From Treponema sp. (GTDB taxonomy: Bacteria; Spirochaetota; Spirochaetia; Treponematales; Treponemataceae), in contig JAEDJS010000043.1 in NCBI GenBank assembly GCA_016296205.1, positions 1 to 15,801 on the forward strand: a stretch of 15,801 nt of DNA, given 5' to 3'. The translations under genes were made by a program, and so were the position numbers. The notes beneath the pieces were generated by a model. It saw only the letters and a list, made by a program, of their open reading frames with translations. It had not been told where the DNA came from and ran no database searches. Each line of letters begins with the position of its first letter. Within the stretch, counting starts at the first letter, position 1. Below, piece by piece: positions 14,593-15,801 of this stretch.

Positions 14593-14949
14593 ATGGAAAA
14601 AAGAATTTGTTCGTCATTAAAAAAAGTGTTGTCAGAAAATGTCCGTATTTTAAGAAAAAAACGCAACCTTACTCAGGAACAGCTGGCCGAAAAAATCGGT
14701 GTAGCTACCATGACAATCAGCCGGATTGAACGAGGAAAAGAGTGGGCCAGTGATTCAATTTTAGAAAGCCTGGCTGAGTTTTTTGATTTGCCTTACGTTT
14801 ATTTGTTTTTTAACTCAGCAGAAGATTTTAAAGACTTGATGTTTGTCTCACTGGATTCATTCAAAGATTTAATGCTGGATGATTTTAAAAAGAAAATGGG
14901 TGATAGTTTTAAAATCATCCCAACGGACCAGAGAAAATTAATCAAGTAA
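14593..14949 (+). CDS. XRE/Cro-C1-type HTH transcriptional regulator (plus strand)
   Basis: A 118-residue DNA-binding protein. Residues 15-70 are a typical helix-turn-helix of the XRE family: NVRILRKKRNLTQEQLAEKIGV, turn, ATMTISRIERGKEW, then the fifth helix SILESLAEFFDLP. The C-terminal part repeats an amphipathic unit, FKDLM, at residues 79-83 and 90-94, followed by a third, weaker copy (FKKKM); it may mediate oligomerisation. The minus-strand neighbour is a paralogue sharing the RK-R-L-QE, SRIE/SKIE-G and F-LP pattern, and the two genes converge with 6 bases between stop codons. There is no ribosome-binding site; a -10 ends seven bases before the ATG. Sites A-C upstream are candidate autoregulatory operators. 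It resembles no phage repressor specific enough to name. Confidence 0.9.
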   Translation: MEKRICSSLKKVLSENVRILRKKRNLTQEQLAEKIGVATMTISRIERGKEWASDSILESLAEFFDLPYVYLFFNSAEDFKDLMFVSLDSFKDLMLDDFKKKMGDSFKIIPTDQRKLIK

Positions 14950-14955
14950 AATTTC

Positions 14956-15306
14956 CTACTTTGTTCTTTTCCTGGAAACATCTATCTGATATAACGCGCG
15001 GATTTTGTCATAATCTATTTCTGCACTGTTGGTGATATTTTCAATTACGGAAATTTTGTAAGCCTCAAAATCATTGTCCCGGTCAATAAAAAAAATAAAG
15101 GCCGGCAGCTCAAAGTATTTCATAATCTCAGTTATCAATCTGGCATGAGGCCATGTTATCCCATTTTCGATTTTGCTCAGACTGTTTGTAGAAAGCCCCA
15201 AATCTGCAGCAACAACCTCTTGTTTTAATGATCTGCTTTTTCTTATCTTTTGAAGATTTGCACCAAAAATCCTTTTGATATCTTTTGTGTTGTAGAAATT
15301 GTCCAT
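14956..15306 (-). CDS. XRE/Cro-C1-type HTH transcriptional regulator (minus strand)
   Basis: A 116-residue DNA-binding protein with the XRE helix-turn-helix at residues 16-72 (NLQKIRKSRSLKQEVVAADLGL, turn, STNSLSKIENGITW, then LITEIMKYFELP). Residues 73-116 are mixed charged with no recognised domain. It is a divergent paralogue of the plus-strand regulator and lies tail to tail with it. The ATG at 15306 has no Shine-Dalgarno sequence; TAAAAT at 15314-15319 places the transcription start beside the ATG, so the message may be leaderless. Dyads D and E lie 38 and 69 bases upstream, matching the layout of sites C and B in front of the other regulator. Auto- or cross-regulation is likely but not shown. 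Confidence 0.9.
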   Translation of the reverse strand: MDNFYNTKDIKRIFGANLQKIRKSRSLKQEVVAADLGLSTNSLSKIENGITWPHARLITEIMKYFELPAFIFFIDRDNDFEAYKISVIENITNSAEIDYDKIRALYQIDVSRKRTK

Positions 15307-15313
15307 AGATTAA

Positions 15314-15319
15314 ATTTTA
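15314..15319 (-). promoter_or_regulatory. -10 box of the minus-strand XRE gene
   Basis: TAAAAT on the minus strand, seven bases before the ATG at 15306. No clear -35 is present at the proper spacing; dyad D lies just upstream of where the -35 would be. Confidence 0.45.
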
Positions 15320-15343
15320 TTAAAAAATTTGATAAAATGAATA

Positions 15344-15354
15344 AACTGAAAGTT
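15344..15354. promoter_or_regulatory. dyad site D (AACTgaaAGTT)
   Basis: A perfect dyad, 38 bases upstream of the minus-strand XRE start and 31 bases from site E. Confidence 0.65.
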
Positions 15355-15374
15355 GATATTTTAAATAAAATTCC

Positions 15375-15385
15375 AACTTTTAGTT
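15375..15385. promoter_or_regulatory. dyad site E (AACTtttAGTT)
   Basis: A perfect dyad, 69 bases upstream of the minus-strand XRE start. The surrounding sequence (15372-15396) matches that around site F with only three substitutions in about 25 bases. Confidence 0.65.
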
Positions 15386-15424
15386 TAAGTTTTCAATTGT
15401 TTTTTTGAAGTTATAAAAAAATAA

Positions 15425-15531
15425 GGCGTTGTCCGGCCATGTCCGGACCCGGGCTTTCCAGGGTTCCGGCACAGCCTACATTCTTCCATTTCATTCCAGA
15501 AGCGCTCCGCGCCCCTTCCAATCCCTAACGC
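15425..15531. repeat. GC-rich palindromic island
   Basis: A 107-base stretch with about 61 percent G+C in very AT-rich surroundings, bounded by inverted GCGTT (15426-15430) and AACGC (15527-15531). Inside are several stems. GTCCGG (15431-15436) pairs with CCGGAC (15443-15448). Alternatively CCGGACCC (15443-15450) pairs with GGG-t-TCCGG (15461-15469) with one bulge. GAAGCGC (15499-15505) pairs with GCG-ccc-CTTC (15509-15518). No T tract follows on either strand. It looks like a dispersed structured element or a non-coding RNA segment; the class is unknown. Confidence 0.5.
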
Positions 15532-15535
15532 AATA

Positions 15536-15649
15536 TTAATTGACTCTCTCTTCAATCTTATGCCTCTTTGTTATCAAAATCTGATTTTTGATTATTTCCA
15601 AAAGTGTAATCAATGAAATAATATATAATAAAAAATTAATTTTTCCATA
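15536..15649 (-). pseudogene. small broken ORF with one in-frame TGA
   Basis: On the minus strand AGGTGA lies five bases before ATG 15649, opening MEKLIFYYILFH, then TGA, then in the same frame LHFLEIIKNQILITKRHK and a few residues more to TAA at 15536. The read-through product would be about 37 residues: a hydrophobic helix followed by a basic/charged tail, the shape of a small membrane protein. Dyad G overlaps its ribosome-binding site. It may be a decayed gene of the third regulatory unit, or chance in AT-rich DNA. The GC-rich island begins five bases after its stop. Confidence 0.25.
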
Positions 15650-15656
15650 AAAATCA

Positions 15657-15710
15657 CCTAAAAAGTTCAAATTTTTGCAAAAAAATCCAACTTTCAGTTC
15701 AAGTTTCCAA
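15657..15710 (-). repeat. regulatory repeat unit R3 with dyads G and F, no intact gene
   Basis: A third copy of the regulatory unit. Site G (15657-15667, ACCTAAAAGTT) has one mismatch to AACT-N3-AGTT; site F (15689-15699, AACTttcAGTT) is perfect. They are 32 bases apart, as sites A and B are. Downstream on the minus strand, where R2 has an XRE start codon, there is no intact reading frame. Confidence 0.55.
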
Positions 15711-15801
15711 AAAATCTCCCTTAAACTTCAAATCTACCCCCAAAAATTCCAACTTTTCCTATTGGTCTCAATAAAAATCAATCAACTCCCGTGGCAAGTA
15801 T

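Larger units (their letters stand above)
15344..15396 (-). repeat. regulatory repeat unit R2 (homologous to R1 and R3)
   Basis: Read on the minus strand this 53-base unit aligns along its length with 15710-15657 (R3). The first 25 bases differ at three places, and the rest is weaker. Within it sites D and E are 31 bases apart. A shorter similarity joins it to 14482-14524 (R1). An exact 15-base piece of the plus strand (15367-15381) recurs at 15743-15757. Confidence 0.6.
15307..15801. other. gene-free accessory stretch
   Basis: These 495 bases hold no convincing intact gene. From left to right they contain the upstream region of the minus-strand XRE gene (R2), the GC-rich island, the broken small ORF, the R3 repeat unit and a partial repeat copy at 15743-15757. 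The last 30 bases are open on the minus strand (reading YLPRELIDFY before a stop), which might be the tail of a gene outside the window but is too short to judge. Confidence 0.6.

Noticed and set aside
14945..14962. Bidirectional terminator between the convergent XRE genes
   Set aside because: AAGTA/TACTT gives only a five-base A/T-rich stem without a T tract.
15425..15531. Integron attC site, since Treponema denticola carries a chromosomal integron
   Set aside because: An attC needs an AAC-ending core at its left end and a GTT-starting core at its right end. Here GTT is on the left and AAC on the right on both strands, and the inner arms do not pair beyond five bases.
15536..15649. Selenocysteine codon at the TGA of the small ORF
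   Set aside because: No SECIS-like hairpin follows the TGA and the flanking residues match no known selenoprotein; decay or chance is simpler.
15770..15801. C-terminal end of a minus-strand gene at the right edge
   Set aside because: Only about ten codons are visible and two frames are equally open, so no call can be supported.

Overview
The window looks like a chromosomal segment of a host-associated or rumen-type Treponema (Spirochaetota). It is AT-rich (high 30s percent G+C by eye) and combines genes typical of that genus: a bactofilin, a UPF0164 (FadL/PorV-like) outer-membrane protein, a DUF4912 protein beside a GH57/DUF1957 protein, and a NifU-like protein beside a GGGtGRT protein. The species cannot be named from the sequence alone.

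Layout. On the minus strand, positions 1-2045 hold a CapA-type secreted metallophosphatase-like gene that overlaps a DEAH-box RNA helicase running off the left edge. A divergent promoter region (about 2046-2181) separates them from a plus-strand run: bactofilin, a secreted TPR protein and the tRNA methylthiotransferase MtaB. A promoter with a 17-base spacer and an extended -10, overlapping the end of mtaB, then drives the NifU-like scaffold and GGGtGRT genes. These two have codon use of a highly expressed operon and end at a clear intrinsic terminator (6550-6592). Next come a secreted six-hairpin glycosidase (6653-8872), a PAS-like/GGDEF/EAL c-di-GMP protein (9067-10761) with a structured leader, and the DUF4912 + GH57-like pair (10829-13101). 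The GH57-like protein lacks both catalytic residues of the family. The UPF0164 gene converges on that pair from the right (13112-14434, minus).

The right end is an accessory-looking locus. Two small paralogous XRE-type regulators (14593-14949 plus, 14956-15306 minus) face each other tail to tail. Their upstream regions are homologous to each other and to a third region near 15657-15710. Each carries two or three copies of an 11-bp dyad AACTnnnAGTT, spaced 31-32 bp apart, and two of the regions place their dyads at identical distances (38 and 69 bases) from the start codon. The third copy heads no intact gene; beside it are a broken small ORF and a 107-base GC-rich palindromic island. The dyads upstream of the plus-strand regulator also lie in front of the UPF0164 gene, so a surface protein may belong to the same control circuit.

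Functional reading: most of the window is housekeeping or envelope biology (cytoskeleton, tRNA modification, carbohydrate breakdown, second-messenger turnover). The most novel parts are the XRE/dyad module, the catalytically dead GH57-like protein with its DUF4912 partner, and the NifU-like/GGGtGRT pair, whose role is unknown.
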